31,213 nt of DNA from a virus. The position numbers and the translations under genes were made by a program. Of the stretch, positions 1-7,457 are shown one piece after another; the stretch's first letter is position 1; each line of letters starts with the position of its first letter. The notes under the pieces were generated by a model. It saw only the letters and a list, made by a program, of their open reading frames with translations, searched no databases and was not told the origin of the DNA. Location of the stretch: positions 1-31,213 of the IMG/VR virus record IMGVR_UViG_3300028388_000050. One strand, 5' to 3'.

Positions 1-54
1 TTTCATGTGGCGCTCAGTCTCTCTGGACAGCCACTGGTCATAATTGTTAATCAT
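1..54 (-). CDS. 5' part of the zinc-ribbon gene (duplicate of the right-end copy)
   Basis: This is the first 18 codons of the 48-residue zinc-ribbon protein, whose complete copy is at 31022-31168. It is cut only by the linear representation of a circular genome and is not a truncated gene. Confidence 0.8.
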   Translation of the reverse strand, partial: MINNYDQWLSRETERHMK

Positions 55-76
55 ATCATTTAAATTAGAAGTTTCT

Positions 77-84
77 CAAAGGTA
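77..84 (-). promoter_or_regulatory. -7 promoter box TACCTTTG (left copy)
   Basis: The minus strand reads TACCTTTG, a perfect match to the Bacteroidota TAnnTTTG element, 22 bases before the ATG at 54. On the circle a TTG lies about 21 bases upstream, an acceptable -33 spacing. It is the same site as 31191-31198. Confidence 0.65.
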
Positions 85-118
85 TATAAAAATATCTCTA
101 ATCTACAATATGTAAATA

Positions 119-150
119 TTTTGTGTATTTGTAAATAAATTGTATATTGC
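119..150 (+). promoter_or_regulatory. Predicted promoter for the plus-strand genes
   Basis: TTTTG at 119-123 is followed after 19 bases by TATATTGC at 143-150, a one-mismatch version of the Bacteroidota arrangement (TTTG, about 19 bases, TAnnTTTG). The stretch 100-190 is very AT-rich and otherwise empty. It lies directly before the first plus-strand gene. The divergent minus-strand promoter is at 77-84, so 85-118 is a shared control region. Confidence 0.45.
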
Positions 151-190
151 AGTATATTAATCAAATAATTACTAATTAAATTATCACATT

Positions 191-439
191 ATGACTGCAA
201 AAGACCTACAAACTCACCTAGATGCATTGAAAAAGCACTCAGCTGACTGGAGACAAAAGATGGATCAGATCACAGATCCTAAAAAACTAGAAAATTTAAA
301 AGTTAGATTTAGTAACGATATGACTTTTTACTCTGCTATGGCTAACAAGTATAGATCAATGAGAGAGGCATACAATGCAGAAGTCAATACCTATGCTGAT
401 CTGCTTAGATACGCTAACAAAAGACTAGATATTATATAA
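191..439 (+). CDS. Small helical protein of unknown function (82 aa)
   Basis: I do not recognise this protein. It is hydrophilic, rich in Lys, Asp, Ala and Tyr, lacks cysteine, and looks almost entirely alpha-helical with likely coiled-coil stretches; there is no signal peptide or membrane segment. The start at 191 is the first ATG after the predicted promoter. A GAAA-loop terminator follows the stop by 10 bases, so the gene can form a one-gene transcript. It is one of only three genes on the plus strand, set between the capsid gene and the neck genes. That location is typical of accessory (moron) genes; an anti-defence or host-takeover role is only a guess. Confidence 0.75.
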   Translation: MTAKDLQTHLDALKKHSADWRQKMDQITDPKKLENLKVRFSNDMTFYSAMANKYRSMREAYNAEVNTYADLLRYANKRLDII

Positions 440-449
440 ATCAATTAGG

Positions 450-469
450 GCCTCGAAAGAGGCCTTTTC
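450..469 (+). terminator. Rho-independent terminator with GAAA tetraloop
   Basis: GGCCTC (450-455) and GAGGCC (460-465) form a perfect 6-bp GC-rich stem closed by a GAAA tetraloop and followed by TTTT. It lies 10 bases after the stop at 439. Some read-through could feed the next gene at 487, which has no obvious promoter of its own. Confidence 0.85.
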
Positions 470-486
470 ACTTTAACCTTATTACT

Positions 487-735
487 ATGTCACAGAATTT
501 ACCACAAATGACCAGCGAACAAGTCAAAAAACTACTCTGGTTAGTACCTATGTTTGATGAGCTAGAAACTGAGCAGTTAGAAAGGCTGGTATCTAAAGCC
601 TCTCAGAAAATTGAGGAGTGTCCATCTGATGAGACTATCTATTGGATCGAGACTCAGAGAGCTGCATCTAAGACTTTATCAGCTCGCTACATTGAGGATG
701 CTAAAGCTATGAATTATAGAACATTTGTACACTAA
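487..735 (+). CDS. Small protein of unknown function (82 aa)
   Basis: I do not recognise this protein. It is acidic and helical, with a Leu/Glu-rich N-terminal half (roughly residues 9-42) that may form a helical hairpin, and one cysteine. There is no membrane segment. It follows the terminator at 450-469 and is followed, after one base, by the ATG of a 55-residue reading frame at 737, so the two are probably translationally coupled. No TAnnTTTG box is visible between 440 and 486, so it probably depends on read-through from upstream. Being the same length as the upstream gene looks coincidental; I see no convincing similarity between the two. Confidence 0.7.
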   Translation: MSQNLPQMTSEQVKKLLWLVPMFDELETEQLERLVSKASQKIEECPSDETIYWIETQRAASKTLSARYIEDAKAMNYRTFVH

Positions 736-736
736 G

Positions 737-904
737 ATGGAAAGAGTAGTCATTAAATTCAATAACGCTGGAGATACCTTTGATCTCTACTGTAGCACAC
801 GCTTTATCCAAAGCTTTCAGAATTATGGCCCTGCTGCACTACACGCCTGTGCGATCTGTGAGCTGACGATAAGCTGGAGATCTACGATGCTAAGAGACTC
901 ATGA
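737..904 (+). CDS. Small cysteine-containing protein (55 aa), unknown function
   Basis: This frame begins one base after the stop of the 487-735 gene (TAA-G-ATG) and runs to TGA at 902-904. The N-terminus (MERVVIKFNNAGDTFDLYCS) alternates like a beta hairpin. Cysteines at residues 19, 38 and 41 (the last two as CxxC) could bind metal if paired with histidine 37. It resembles small phage proteins with a beta-strand start and a helical end, but I cannot assign a family. The tight coupling to the upstream gene is the main evidence that it is real; the bidirectional terminator at 951-975 lies 47 bases downstream. Confidence 0.55.
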   Translation: MERVVIKFNNAGDTFDLYCSTRFIQSFQNYGPAALHACAICELTISWRSTMLRDS

Positions 905-950
905 GTCTTAGGCTGGGGATCAATTTCTGATCCAAACCACTACAAATAAA

Positions 951-975
951 AAAGAGGCCCTACAGAGGCCTCTTT
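951..975. terminator. Bidirectional rho-independent terminator
   Basis: AAAGAGGCC (951-959) and GGCCTCTTT (967-975) form a perfect 9-bp stem with a 7-base loop. T-rich sequence lies on both outer sides, so it can end the capsid transcript coming from the right (minus strand) and the plus-strand transcript coming from the left. It separates convergent genes. The stretch 905-950 holds nothing else I can see. Confidence 0.88.
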
Positions 976-996
976 CTTGTATTAGCTAATTATGTA

Positions 997-2190
997 TTAG
1001 GCAGTCTCTAAAGCAGCTTTAGCTACTGAGAAAGTACCTTGTACGATAGCGTTAGGTAAGTAATTTGTAAGAGCTACTCTTTCGCTAGCTTTTACTGTAA
1101 CAAATCCATCTCTGAAATTTGTAGAATCCTCACGAGAAAACTCGACAGCTAGATTCTCACGAATCCAAAGCTGAGTAGCCTGAGCTAAGTTACCTACTAA
1201 GAAAGATCCAGCTGATACAGCAGTGCTAGCTGTAACATTTACGCCCATGATATTAGGCTGTAAACCTGAATAGATCTGCTGTCTTAGGTACTCATTAGCA
1301 GTAGACTTAAGTAAAGCGATCTTATGTAGATCTGTAGGATTTACTAGGATAGTGTCAGCGCTGTAGTTAGCTAGTGCTAATTGGTTAAGAGCTACTACTA
1401 GTACATCATACTCGTTAGCAGACTCGATAGCGTTAGCAAATCCACCAGCAGCAAAAGCTGATCCATCAGTGAATAGACCATCTAGGTTAGGAGCAGATCC
1501 ATCACCATTTAAGATCTGAGTGTCCTCTAGAGATAAAATCTTCTCTGGTACACGAGCTGATAGGTATGATAATAGCTGTGGAGTATCATTTAGCATCTCC
1601 TCAGTGATTCTCATAAATGTACCTATCTTCTCCATGTTTACAGAGCTAGCAGTCAAATCAAAATCAGACTGTCCTAAAGTTGCACCTTGAGCAGCAGCAG
1701 CAGCGCCATCATCGTATGCAGACTCTTTTGGATAGCGAATAGTTTGAGCATCAGTAGATCCATTAGGGATCAATTGGCGAATATGTACTCTGCGTGATGG
1801 ATCAAATTTGATATCAGAGATCACTTGCTCAGCAGCTACTACTCCAGTAAAAGAGTTAGCCATTGTCATGTCTCCAGCTTTGATCTCAAAACGAGCAGCG
1901 TTTGAGTCACCTTTAACTAGTCCCTCTACTGCACCCTCTTTAAGAGCTTTTAGTAAAGATCCTTTAAAAGACTTAGGCTCAGCTCCAGCAGCAGCTTTTT
2001 TAGCAGCTACCTCAGCACTGTCTAGTCTTTCATTCATTCCTACTACTTGATCAGTAAGATTTTTGATTTCGCCTTTAAGTACAGAATCTACCTGTCCTTT
2101 AGCGTTCTCTTGAGCTTGATTAAATGCTTTCTCAATTTTAGCATCTAACACCTCAGAGATCTGTCCTTTAATTTCGTTTAAATTTTCCAC
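997..2190 (-). CDS. HK97-fold major capsid protein
   Basis: This protein of 397 residues builds the icosahedral head shell. Residues 1-70 are a charged coiled-coil like the HK97 delta (scaffolding) domain. An Ala/Lys-rich linker and the HK97-type core follow, including the N-arm around RVHIRQLIPNGS, the E-loop region and the stretch KIGTFMRITEEMLNDTPQLLSYL that is typical of the spine helix. It is slightly longer than HK97 gp5 and fits a precursor with an attached delta domain. The gene starts 2 bases after the stop of the shortened protease gene and ends before a strong bidirectional terminator. Because the neighbouring protease seems to lack its catalytic residues, whether the N-terminal domain is removed is an open question. 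Confidence 0.93.
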   Translation of the reverse strand: MENLNEIKGQISEVLDAKIEKAFNQAQENAKGQVDSVLKGEIKNLTDQVVGMNERLDSAEVAAKKAAAGAEPKSFKGSLLKALKEGAVEGLVKGDSNAARFEIKAGDMTMANSFTGVVAAEQVISDIKFDPSRRVHIRQLIPNGSTDAQTIRYPKESAYDDGAAAAAQGATLGQSDFDLTASSVNMEKIGTFMRITEEMLNDTPQLLSYLSARVPEKILSLEDTQILNGDGSAPNLDGLFTDGSAFAAGGFANAIESANEYDVLVVALNQLALANYSADTILVNPTDLHKIALLKSTANEYLRQQIYSGLQPNIMGVNVTASTAVSAGSFLVGNLAQATQLWIRENLAVEFSREDSTNFRDGFVTVKASERVALTNYLPNAIVQGTFSVAKAALETA

Positions 2191-2192
2191 GA

Positions 2193-2564
2193 TTAGTGTG
2201 ATTTTAAAGATTGTAAAATATGTTTATAGATCTCGCTAGAGTCTGGCTTCACTACTTCTGGCTCAGTAACCTCCATGTCAGTTGGCTGAGTAGATACTTG
2301 CATGAATAAAGACTTTAACTTATAGATTTCAGCTTCGATGGCATAACCCATCTCATCTGAGATATCTCCTTTTCTTAAGAGCTTAGCTAGCTTAACTCTG
2401 CTGCCATTCTCAGCGATAGTCTTTTTATATGCGCCTCTGGTGATAATGTCTCCATCAGAGTCCATGTTACCAAACACTGAGCCATAACCTTTAACGATTC
2501 CAAACTTTTCGTCTGCATCGATTAGCTCGCCTAATTGTGTACTCTTATATAGAATTGTATTCAT
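2193..2564 (-). CDS. Shortened, probably inactive HK97-type prohead protease
   Basis: This 123-residue protein sits exactly where the head maturation protease belongs, directly before the capsid gene. The N-terminal third (GYGSVFGNMDSDGDIITRGAYKKTI) is a clear match to the HK97 prohead protease family, and later pieces (GDISDEMGY, LFMQVSTQPTDMEV) recall the family motifs EMSIGY and LWEVSLVTxPAN. The family is normally about 170-220 residues. Here the segment after NGSRVK that usually carries the catalytic His (around QHD) is missing, the Ser of EMSIGY is absent, and the acidic residue of the WEVS motif is replaced. I infer that it is not an active serine protease and may act as a scaffold remnant. 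A TATTTTTG promoter box lies 4 bases before its ATG. Confidence 0.75.
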   Translation of the reverse strand: MNTILYKSTQLGELIDADEKFGIVKGYGSVFGNMDSDGDIITRGAYKKTIAENGSRVKLAKLLRKGDISDEMGYAIEAEIYKLKSLFMQVSTQPTDMEVTEPEVVKPDSSEIYKHILQSLKSH

Positions 2565-2568
2565 GTTA

Positions 2569-2576
2569 CAAAAATA
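2569..2576 (-). promoter_or_regulatory. -7 promoter box TATTTTTG, near-leaderless
   Basis: The minus strand reads TATTTTTG, then TAAC and the ATG of the protease-like gene. With only 4 bases between box and ATG, the message should begin at or next to the start codon. The same GTAAC-ATG arrangement precedes the small terminase gene. Confidence 0.55.
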
Positions 2577-2581
2577 GATAA

Positions 2582-4495
2582 TTAAAAATAATCAGATTTA
2601 TTATTGAGCTGTGGTGGAGCTATGAAGTAGTCATCTGGATCTGACTCATGAGTGATATCGATCTGCTGAGACTTTTTATACTTTTTTAGAGCTTCCACTA
2701 TTGATCTAGCTAAAGGTCTAGCCTTATCTCCCATAGAGTATACCTCACCTACTGCCTCTGCTATGATCTCCATTCTCATAGTTCTAAAATCTCTCTCTAC
2801 TTTACCATAATGAGCAGCATACTCTGATAGATCTCTCTCTAGACTACTATAGTCCCATGTATTGCCTCCAAAGTGATATTTACTAACTAGAGCATCTAAT
2901 TCTTTAGTAGCATTGAAATTATTTTTACTAAAATCTATAATGTGACCAAATTCATGATAGATAGTTTGGGATGCGCCATCACCATATCCAGAGGCCCAGC
3001 CTACATCATAACTCCTGAGCTTTTTGGCTTCTTGTAATTCATATCCATCCATACTCCAGTGTGTGATCCCATTTAGATTAGTATGATCTACCTCCAGCTC
3101 TATCTCACCTATTGTCCATTTATCTATCTTTCCTTTCCATGCAAAAGCATTAGTAGCTTCTGCTCCTGACCCTCTTAGATCAAGATTTTTCATAGTCATA
3201 TTATAAAGCTTAGTCACGATTGTATCTTTTAGATCTTGAGGATATCTAGCAGCGATCTGTGGATTACTCATGACAGCATCTTTGATATTCTGCTTTAAAC
3301 GAGCTTTAAATGCTTTCTGACTAAAAACACCACCCATATCTATCTCTGGAAAGTCATTTTTCATTTGAGCATATATATTGAGGTACTGCCTAGCAATTCT
3401 AGGATCTAAACCAGAAAAATCAGCATCTATATCATACTCCTCTTTAAATATCCTTGATATCTCTTTTCTGTCTGTGGTAGTATAAGTCTTAGGCCCTTTA
3501 CTAGCTACAGCTTCTGCTGCCAGTGCAGTACCCTGAGATACCATATCATCCAGATCTATAAGTGTGTCCTCTGGATAGTATACAGCTTGACATCTACAGT
3601 TGATCACATTAGCTGGTTTACTAGAATTTGCCAGATCACTAGGATGATCCAGATACTCACCACCTACCCAGAATTGCTCATCGATCTTAACTACCTGACC
3701 ATCTACTCCCTCCATTGCAGCGTGAGCATCCCTTACTCTAGCATCCTTAGCTGTGATCCATTCTTTGTAGACATTACCATCAAACATCTCACGAGCTGCC
3801 TCCTGACTGGCGTAATTACCAGCGCCATTAGATTCTGTCCTTATTAGTCTCTCAGCTTGTGATTTTGAGTACCCACTGAATTTAGATCTAAGTACTCTCT
3901 GAGCTTGGCGCTCATTCATAGCCATAAATTCTGGATTACTCATCTGCTGCTTTAGAAACTTCTGGAGATCTTTCTTTCTAGCTCCTGATACCAGAGTGAC
4001 CTTGTCTCCAGCTACTTTTTTAGCTCGCCTAGCAAAGCGATCCACATAGATAGGCTCATCCATGTCTTTCTGAGTAAACTTCTGGAAATTCTTTTGATAC
4101 CATCTTAGAAACCTAAGACCTACCTCTACATACAGATCCTCATACAGCTTAGCTATATCAGACTCTTTAAATAGATCTACAGTCTCTGGTAATGATCTGG
4201 TCTGTAAGAAACGATCAGCGCCTTTGAAGTATTCACCCTTGAAGTAATTGTAGAATTTAAGGTACTGCTCTGTCTCTGCTAGCTTGAGCTGGCGATTAGC
4301 CTCTCTGATGTATTCTGCTTTATTGATCTTAGGAGCTGCTGTAGCCTGAGCCTTTCTGGTAGCCTCATATAGATTATAACAGATTGCCATACGCTGATCA
4401 GCTTCTGGAAACTCCAGTATCATATCGATATTAGCTACACAGCGATCTACAAAGTCCTCTCTATTCTCGTTTGCTCTTGGAGTTGGTAGAGGCAT
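2582..4495 (-). CDS. Head morphogenesis protein (Mu gpF/SPP1 gp7-like) fused to an HExxH metallopeptidase domain
   Basis: This protein has 637 residues. Residues 1-50 (MPLPTPR...EFPEADQRMAICY) match a short domain common in phage head proteins. Residues about 60-305 are a Mu gpF/SPP1 gp7-type minor head domain, with the conserved RLIRTES, WITAKDARVRDAH, HPSDL and NVINCRC segments. Residues about 340-600 form a separate domain with the zinc-binding signature HEFGH (His514, Glu515, His518) and a downstream EIIAEAVGE (Glu576/Glu580) that can give the third ligand, so it looks like a zincin metallopeptidase. The gene follows the portal gene by 2 bases. In known phages the gpF-like domain is a minor head component needed for assembly. 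The peptidase domain could act in head maturation or be injected into the host; both are inferences. Confidence 0.88.
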   Translation of the reverse strand: MPLPTPRANENREDFVDRCVANIDMILEFPEADQRMAICYNLYEATRKAQATAAPKINKAEYIREANRQLKLAETEQYLKFYNYFKGEYFKGADRFLQTRSLPETVDLFKESDIAKLYEDLYVEVGLRFLRWYQKNFQKFTQKDMDEPIYVDRFARRAKKVAGDKVTLVSGARKKDLQKFLKQQMSNPEFMAMNERQAQRVLRSKFSGYSKSQAERLIRTESNGAGNYASQEAAREMFDGNVYKEWITAKDARVRDAHAAMEGVDGQVVKIDEQFWVGGEYLDHPSDLANSSKPANVINCRCQAVYYPEDTLIDLDDMVSQGTALAAEAVASKGPKTYTTTDRKEISRIFKEEYDIDADFSGLDPRIARQYLNIYAQMKNDFPEIDMGGVFSQKAFKARLKQNIKDAVMSNPQIAARYPQDLKDTIVTKLYNMTMKNLDLRGSGAEATNAFAWKGKIDKWTIGEIELEVDHTNLNGITHWSMDGYELQEAKKLRSYDVGWASGYGDGASQTIYHEFGHIIDFSKNNFNATKELDALVSKYHFGGNTWDYSSLERDLSEYAAHYGKVERDFRTMRMEIIAEAVGEVYSMGDKARPLARSIVEALKKYKKSQQIDITHESDPDDYFIAPPQLNNKSDYF

Positions 4496-4497
4496 AT

Positions 4498-6246
4498 TTA
4501 GTCATTTTCTGCTATCTTCTTTGCCCATGCTACCATAGCTTTACCACCCCAGAGATTATAAGCTACATAGCCTTTATCTCTGTATGGCTCGTCTTGATAT
4601 TCTGGATCAATAGCTGCGTTATCCTTGTGTCTGCTTAGAAAGCTATGGATGCGTTTTACTGTGTCCAGAGATAGCGCCTCACGATTAGCTAACTGATTAG
4701 CTCTTTCCCAGCCTACTCTAGTACCACCTTGTACCACATCTCTACCATACTTCTCTCTCCATTCTAACATTCGTCTGGCGTTATTAGTAGCGCCTTGAGG
4801 ATAGTCTGAATAGGACTGTGCTTTTGTTACCTCATCATCTGGATCATCTTCTGGCTCTGGAGCTTCTACTGGCTCTGGTCTTTTAGATCCAGCTAGTAAT
4901 AACTCATCAGATAGATCTGGCTCATTAGCTAAAGGTATCAATGACGATGGCACATAGTAATCATTCATTAATGCTGTGTCATCATCCATACCATAAGACA
5001 TCGCCTCACGCTTCTCGTTAGGAGTTAGCCACCATGCCTGAGACATCTGACCTACTACCTTATCCATCTCCTCCTGTAGCTCTGGGATCACAGAGAAGTC
5101 AAAGTCTATATAGAGCTTCTCGCCATACTTAGGAGTAAGCCATCTGTTTAGCTCCTCTCTGATCTTTACTAGCTCTGGGATGATAGCATTTTGATAGAGT
5201 GCTTTCTTAGCCTCTTTCATGTTATTGTAGCTAGATGAGTCAGTGTTATTAAGTAATTGTACTGGTACTTGATAGATGTTAGCCAAATCCTTAACTGAGG
5301 CGTTATACTGTTCGATCAGTGATAGATCAGCAGCAGACAGTCCAAAGTTGATCCAGCTTAGTTTTTTAGGAGTGATCATCACATCCCCTCTAGCGTTCTC
5401 ATTCTGGTACTGCTCCTTGAATTTCTGCTTGAGCTGCTTAGCTTGCATCTCATTGATATCACCCTCCTCAGACATTAAGATCCCTCTGGCGCTTTGATTC
5501 TGGAGATATTTCATTCCAGTGACCACAGCTTCATTATTAGTCTGTAGTACTCTCAGACCAGCCTTTAAAGGAGACATACCATATAAGTGAGATCCTGTAC
5601 CATCATAGTAAGGATTAAAGTCTTTGATGTGCATGATACAGTCAGCTGGGATGCGATATGTACCATTATAGCTCAGTGTGTACTCTTTCACTGGCTGCAT
5701 GATCCCACCACTGTGGATCTCGATATTCTGTGATGGCAAAACATAAAGCTCATTATACTTATTCTTATTAGCTCCAGTGTCTGGGCCAATACCATAGACA
5801 TATCTGTTACCAGTTAATTTACCAAAGGCGATCACCTCCTGAATCCAGCTGTTATAAGACTGTGCTGGATTAGGTCTACTAAGTAGCTCATGTAGCTCAG
5901 TATCGTCTAGCTCGATCAGAGCAGACTTTCTCATTAGACCTGACTTGTGCATCACTGTGTCATTGTATGACCCAGAAGTCATCGCCTTGTAGCGCTTGAG
6001 TTCATTCTCTGACTTGACCTCATAAACAGAGAAAGGGATCACAGCAGCAGACTTAGTGATCAGATTAATGATAGAGTAGACAGTAGCATTATAGCGATAG
6101 CCTTTATTAATGTAGGTATCGTCATTCTCTGGATTCCACACTAGTGTGTCACCTAGATAGTTATAGATCGCCCTGTTAAAATTCTCGTGAGTAGACTGAT
6201 TATTTTTAGAGACTAGACCTTTTAGTCTATCCAATATTGAGGCCAT
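4498..6246 (-). CDS. Portal protein with C-terminal extra domain
   Basis: This 582-residue HK97/SPP1-type portal forms the dodecameric ring at the unique head vertex through which DNA enters and leaves. The core spans about residues 1-450 and includes YSIINLITKSAAVIPFSVYEV, ELLSRPNPAQS, the AGLRVLQTNNEA segment and VPVQLLNN. An acidic linker (residues 455-475) leads to a C-terminal domain of about 110 residues (RRMLEWREKYGRD...RVGWERANQLANREALS...WGGKAMVAWAKK), a module I know from other phage head proteins and prohead proteases rather than as a normal portal part. A TACTTTTG box lies 20 bases before the start. The gene is 32 bases after the terminase stop. Confidence 0.93.
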   Translation of the reverse strand: MASILDRLKGLVSKNNQSTHENFNRAIYNYLGDTLVWNPENDDTYINKGYRYNATVYSIINLITKSAAVIPFSVYEVKSENELKRYKAMTSGSYNDTVMHKSGLMRKSALIELDDTELHELLSRPNPAQSYNSWIQEVIAFGKLTGNRYVYGIGPDTGANKNKYNELYVLPSQNIEIHSGGIMQPVKEYTLSYNGTYRIPADCIMHIKDFNPYYDGTGSHLYGMSPLKAGLRVLQTNNEAVVTGMKYLQNQSARGILMSEEGDINEMQAKQLKQKFKEQYQNENARGDVMITPKKLSWINFGLSAADLSLIEQYNASVKDLANIYQVPVQLLNNTDSSSYNNMKEAKKALYQNAIIPELVKIREELNRWLTPKYGEKLYIDFDFSVIPELQEEMDKVVGQMSQAWWLTPNEKREAMSYGMDDDTALMNDYYVPSSLIPLANEPDLSDELLLAGSKRPEPVEAPEPEDDPDDEVTKAQSYSDYPQGATNNARRMLEWREKYGRDVVQGGTRVGWERANQLANREALSLDTVKRIHSFLSRHKDNAAIDPEYQDEPYRDKGYVAYNLWGGKAMVAWAKKIAEND

Positions 6247-6266
6247 ACAAAATAATTATTTACATA

Positions 6267-6274
6267 CAAAAGTA
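6267..6274 (-). promoter_or_regulatory. -7 promoter box TACTTTTG before the portal gene
   Basis: A TAnnTTTG match on the minus strand, 20 bases before the portal ATG and inside the short gap after the terminase gene. No good TTTG element is present at the expected -33 spacing (the nearest is only 12 bases upstream), so activity is uncertain. Confidence 0.45.
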
Positions 6275-6278
6275 CTAT

Positions 6279-7457
6279 TTAAATTACAAAGAAGTCGATG
6301 CGCTGAGAGTACTGACTGTATGTGGCGTATCTTAGAGCATCCATTAAGTGATTAAACTTATCTACTGGCTTATTTACTATCGTTCCATCCTTAAGCTCTG
6401 TCCAGTAGTAGTTGAGGTATTCTGTATATAGGTTAGTGCTTTCCTTTGAGACTACTACATCAAACTCCTTAAGCAGTGAGATCCCAGCATTAATAGATCC
6501 AGTACCTTTTGTAGCTGGCTTGATCCAGCAGCCTAATTGTTTTAGCTCCTCAATAGATTTAGGTTCAGCGCTATCTGCAAAGATCAGCACCTGATCCAGT
6601 CCCTGATCACTAAAAAACTTCTGGAGATCATAGTTTGTCAGACCTTTCTTATAGAGCAGCTCCTTTATATAGAGCTTATCGCCATGCTTTTGTACTAGGA
6701 CAGCAGCTGATGGATCTATACTGTACCCAAAGTCAAGCCCTATCACTGGATCATCAAACTCTGGAAACTCAGCCTCTGGTATAAATGACCAGTTACCAAA
6801 GATCTGTCTCTGGCTAAACACAGCTCTCTGTCCCTCACCATAGACTCGCCAATAGTCAGGATCTCTCTCTTTCATTCTCTCGATCTCAAAGATCAGCTCT
6901 TTAGATAGAAACTTATTGTCATTGTAGGTAGTGATCCATGTATCACAGTCATCACGATCTATCACCTCACTGTATAGCCAGTGTACAGGCTCTGATGGAT
7001 TAAAGTCTATGATCACATAGTCTGTAGTACGCATATTGATCTGGCGAAAGTCCTCTAAATGAAACTCATTCGCCTCATTAAGAAAAGCGATGTTTCTTTT
7101 CCTACCTCTGATCTTAGCTGGATCATCGATAGAGGTAAACTCTACCACATGGCCATTATAGTAAAACTCCTGACTGGATTTGTTATAAGTACCCAGCTGA
7201 TAGATACCTATCTCCTGAGTGATCTTTAGAAAGTCTCTGAGTACTGATCCTTTAAGTGATGGCAATGTCTTTCTGACTATGGAGATCACCAGAGGCTCTG
7301 TAGCTGTAGACAGTACATAGCATAAATACTGTATGATAGCATAAGTCTTGCCAGATCGAGTACCACCCTGATGGACTCTGATCCTAGCATCTGATTTGAT
7401 AAGATCGTAAAACTGCCTATTACAGAGCTGCTCTACTCGTTTTCTGCTGGTTTCCAT
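6279..7457 (-). CDS. Terminase large subunit
   Basis: This 392-residue protein is the DNA-packaging motor and genome-cutting nuclease. The ATPase domain has Walker A GGTRSGKT (residues 31-38) and Walker B IAFLNEAN with catalytic Glu128. The RNase H-fold nuclease domain has Asp242 (VIGLDFGYSIDPSA), Asp295 (LIFADSAEPK) and Asp373 (KFNHLMDALRYA). The length is typical of the short Terminase_3/6-type enzymes. The start overlaps the end of the small-subunit gene by 25 bases, so the two are co-translated. Confidence 0.96.
   Translation of the reverse strand: METSRKRVEQLCNRQFYDLIKSDARIRVHQGGTRSGKTYAIIQYLCYVLSTATEPLVISIVRKTLPSLKGSVLRDFLKITQEIGIYQLGTYNKSSQEFYYNGHVVEFTSIDDPAKIRGRKRNIAFLNEANEFHLEDFRQINMRTTDYVIIDFNPSEPVHWLYSEVIDRDDCDTWITTYNDNKFLSKELIFEIERMKERDPDYWRVYGEGQRAVFSQRQIFGNWSFIPEAEFPEFDDPVIGLDFGYSIDPSAAVLVQKHGDKLYIKELLYKKGLTNYDLQKFFSDQGLDQVLIFADSAEPKSIEELKQLGCWIKPATKGTGSINAGISLLKEFDVVVSKESTNLYTEYLNYYWTELKDGTIVNKPVDKFNHLMDALRYATYSQYSQRIDFFVI

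Larger units (their letters stand above)
1..99. repeat. Left copy of 99-bp terminal direct repeat
   Basis: These bases are identical to 31115-31213 at the other end. The repeat shows that the molecule is circular or was assembled as a circle; 99 bases is also a typical assembler k-mer overlap, so it need not be a biological terminal redundancy. The copy cuts through the zinc-ribbon gene and contains its promoter. Confidence 0.95.
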
